The translations under genes and the position numbers were made by a program. The notes beneath the pieces were generated by a model. It searched no databases, was not told the origin of the DNA, and was given only the letters and a program-made list of their open reading frames with translations. Below, piece by piece: positions 62,614 through 64,000 of a stretch of 64,000 bases of DNA; position 1 is the stretch's first letter; each line of letters begins with the position of its first letter. The stretch lies in contig JABACO010000021.1 of assembly GCA_013339895.1 (NCBI GenBank), forward strand, positions 3,583,201 through 3,647,200. The letters are read 5' to 3'. The DNA comes from Ephydatia muelleri (Eukaryota > Porifera > Demospongiae > Spongillida > Spongillidae).

Positions 62614-64000
62614 CTTCCAAGTTCTGGATCAATACACTTCATTTCTACTTTCAGTTTGGAAAGCCACATTCCTGCGCAATTCTAAAAACTTACAAATAAG
62701 TGTGCGTAGTAAAGTCATTTCATGGCTGGGGGGGGGTACTGAATTGTTTCTTCGTAAATGTGTGTAGATGCACGCTGAATCACACTCATGTGCATCCATC
62801 CAGCAGTCCGCACACACGTGCTCACAGTACTAAGAGGTGTAGTGTTTTACCTTAAGGACCATCATAGATGTGAGGTCTTCTTGAAGTCTTGTTTTGGCAT
62901 GTGCTGGTCCAGCCTTGTATATCTATACAGGACGTTGTCTTGTTTCTCATGTTTAGTTGCTGTTTGACTAGTGACAGCTTCAGCCATGTGTACAGCTGGT
63001 TTATGTCTGCTTGTGTGTCAAGCTGGCAGAAACCATGGTCCGAATGCGAATGGTACAAAGATTTGACAGGGGATTTGCTGCAGCAAATGATTGGTTAGAA
63101 AAATGCTGCACACTCGTACACACACGCACACACAACACACACACGCACACACAACACACACACACGCACACACAACATACACACACACACGCACACACAA
63201 CACACACACACAAACAAGAAGGCAGGCAAGTTGGAATGTGTAGTGATAGTAGCGAGTGGGCTATTAGCTGTGCATGAATGCACAAGCATGTCACATGCAC
63301 TTGAGGGTAAGGCCAGGCTCACCAGCACAGTGAGGTGTGTTGGTAAGAGAGGGGAGAGGTGGAGGATGGGCAAGTTGTGGGTAGGGGTGGCAGTGTACTA
63401 GGTGTGTCAATGGAGGCAACTAAGCCATTAGCGGCAGTGTGTCAGACAAAGTAAACAGTGCCACCTGCAGGCCGTGGATACCAGGCTGATTTGTGTGTAG
63501 CCATGGCGATGCAAAACCTGAGCAGCATCTTAGGTGCACACCACATCACATGTTCATGTGCATGGGTGTGACTGAGTGCCCAGGTTGGGTGTCAGGGTTT
63601 TTGGGCTAATGTGTCTTGTTGTGGCCTCTGGGCATGTGCTGCACGCCATTATCTGCATGAGTGGTGAGGATTTGGTGACCCTGCAACTGTTCCCGCCCAC
63701 CTAATCTTCCTCCCCATCAACCTAACCCTCAACAAAAAATAGAAGTCAGTATTCTATTCACCTGTACGCAAATGAGCTGTTAGGAAATGGACACCTTAGT
63801 ACATTGAAACATATAGTGATGTACTGTGTGACTGATGCACATGTACTATTGCATGCGTCTTATGCATACTTGTGTGTTCATGCAAAGGTGCATACATGTA
63901 TGCTATGCTATCGTTGAGGAGCTGTAAGGTGTGATGAGAACTTGCCTTCTGTCATGCTCAGTCTGGATTAGGGTGATAAGGTCACCACTGGTTGTTTGCT
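62614..64000. other. region with no supported gene, CA microsatellite at 63117-63213
   Basis: A plus-strand frame at 63018-63110 (LAETMVRMRMVQRFDRGFAA) looks protein-like but lacks good splice sites. The remainder shows nothing recognisable. Confidence 0.3.

Noticed and set aside
63018-63110. Protein-like frame LAETMVRMRMVQRFDRGFAA
   Set aside because: Runs into CA repeats with no convincing donor or acceptor; kept only as a note in the region entry.

Overview
This is nuclear DNA from an animal. It holds spliced genes with GT-AG introns, D-type cyclin, Tubby and Four-jointed orthologues, long CA/GT microsatellites, and several families of eukaryotic DNA transposons and LINEs. The protein families point to an invertebrate. 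The kinds of transposable element (reverse transcriptases with a YLDDG motif, ZMYM-like hAT elements) recall what I know of sponge and cnidarian genomes, but the phylum cannot be fixed from the sequence alone.

Layout. 0-25 kb is mostly mobile-element debris around two small secreted-peptide genes (825-1046 and 15162-15374, minus strand). These are clear paralogues that kept the same TATA promoter and about 250 bp of upstream sequence. The 14 kb between them holds broken copies of an endonuclease-type LINE, an APE-type LINE, and a nested pair of inverted-repeat elements. The inner one (10403-12882) is a foldback element with arms of (AGGAGC)n hexamer satellite, an exact 8-bp target duplication and one open reading frame. 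At 24650-25654 is a single-exon Four-jointed (FJX1-like) Golgi kinase.

25.9-41.7 kb is a transposon cluster: a hAT fragment with an inner MITE sitting in a GT microsatellite, a 2.07-kb DDE transposon with near-complete transposase, a 3.2-kb hAT element with 5-bp target duplications, a 474-bp foldback MITE, a candidate EnSpm/CACTA element with AAATCA-rich subterminal repeats, and a broken Gypsy remnant.

Host genes return at 42.5-60.5 kb. A 15-exon Tubby-like gene (42496-53225, plus strand, 498 aa by my splice model) converges on a 5-exon cyclin D gene (60445-57113, minus strand, 284 aa). Every splice junction in both models keeps phase, and the exon sums are exact multiples of three. Right of the cyclin D start is a possible divergent promoter, and then 3.4 kb with no gene I can support.

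The three conserved genes have no obvious joint pathway: Four-jointed acts in Fat/Dachsous planar polarity, Tubby in ciliary membrane traffic, and cyclin D in G1 control. All mobile elements are judged by eye; family names are assigned from motifs only.
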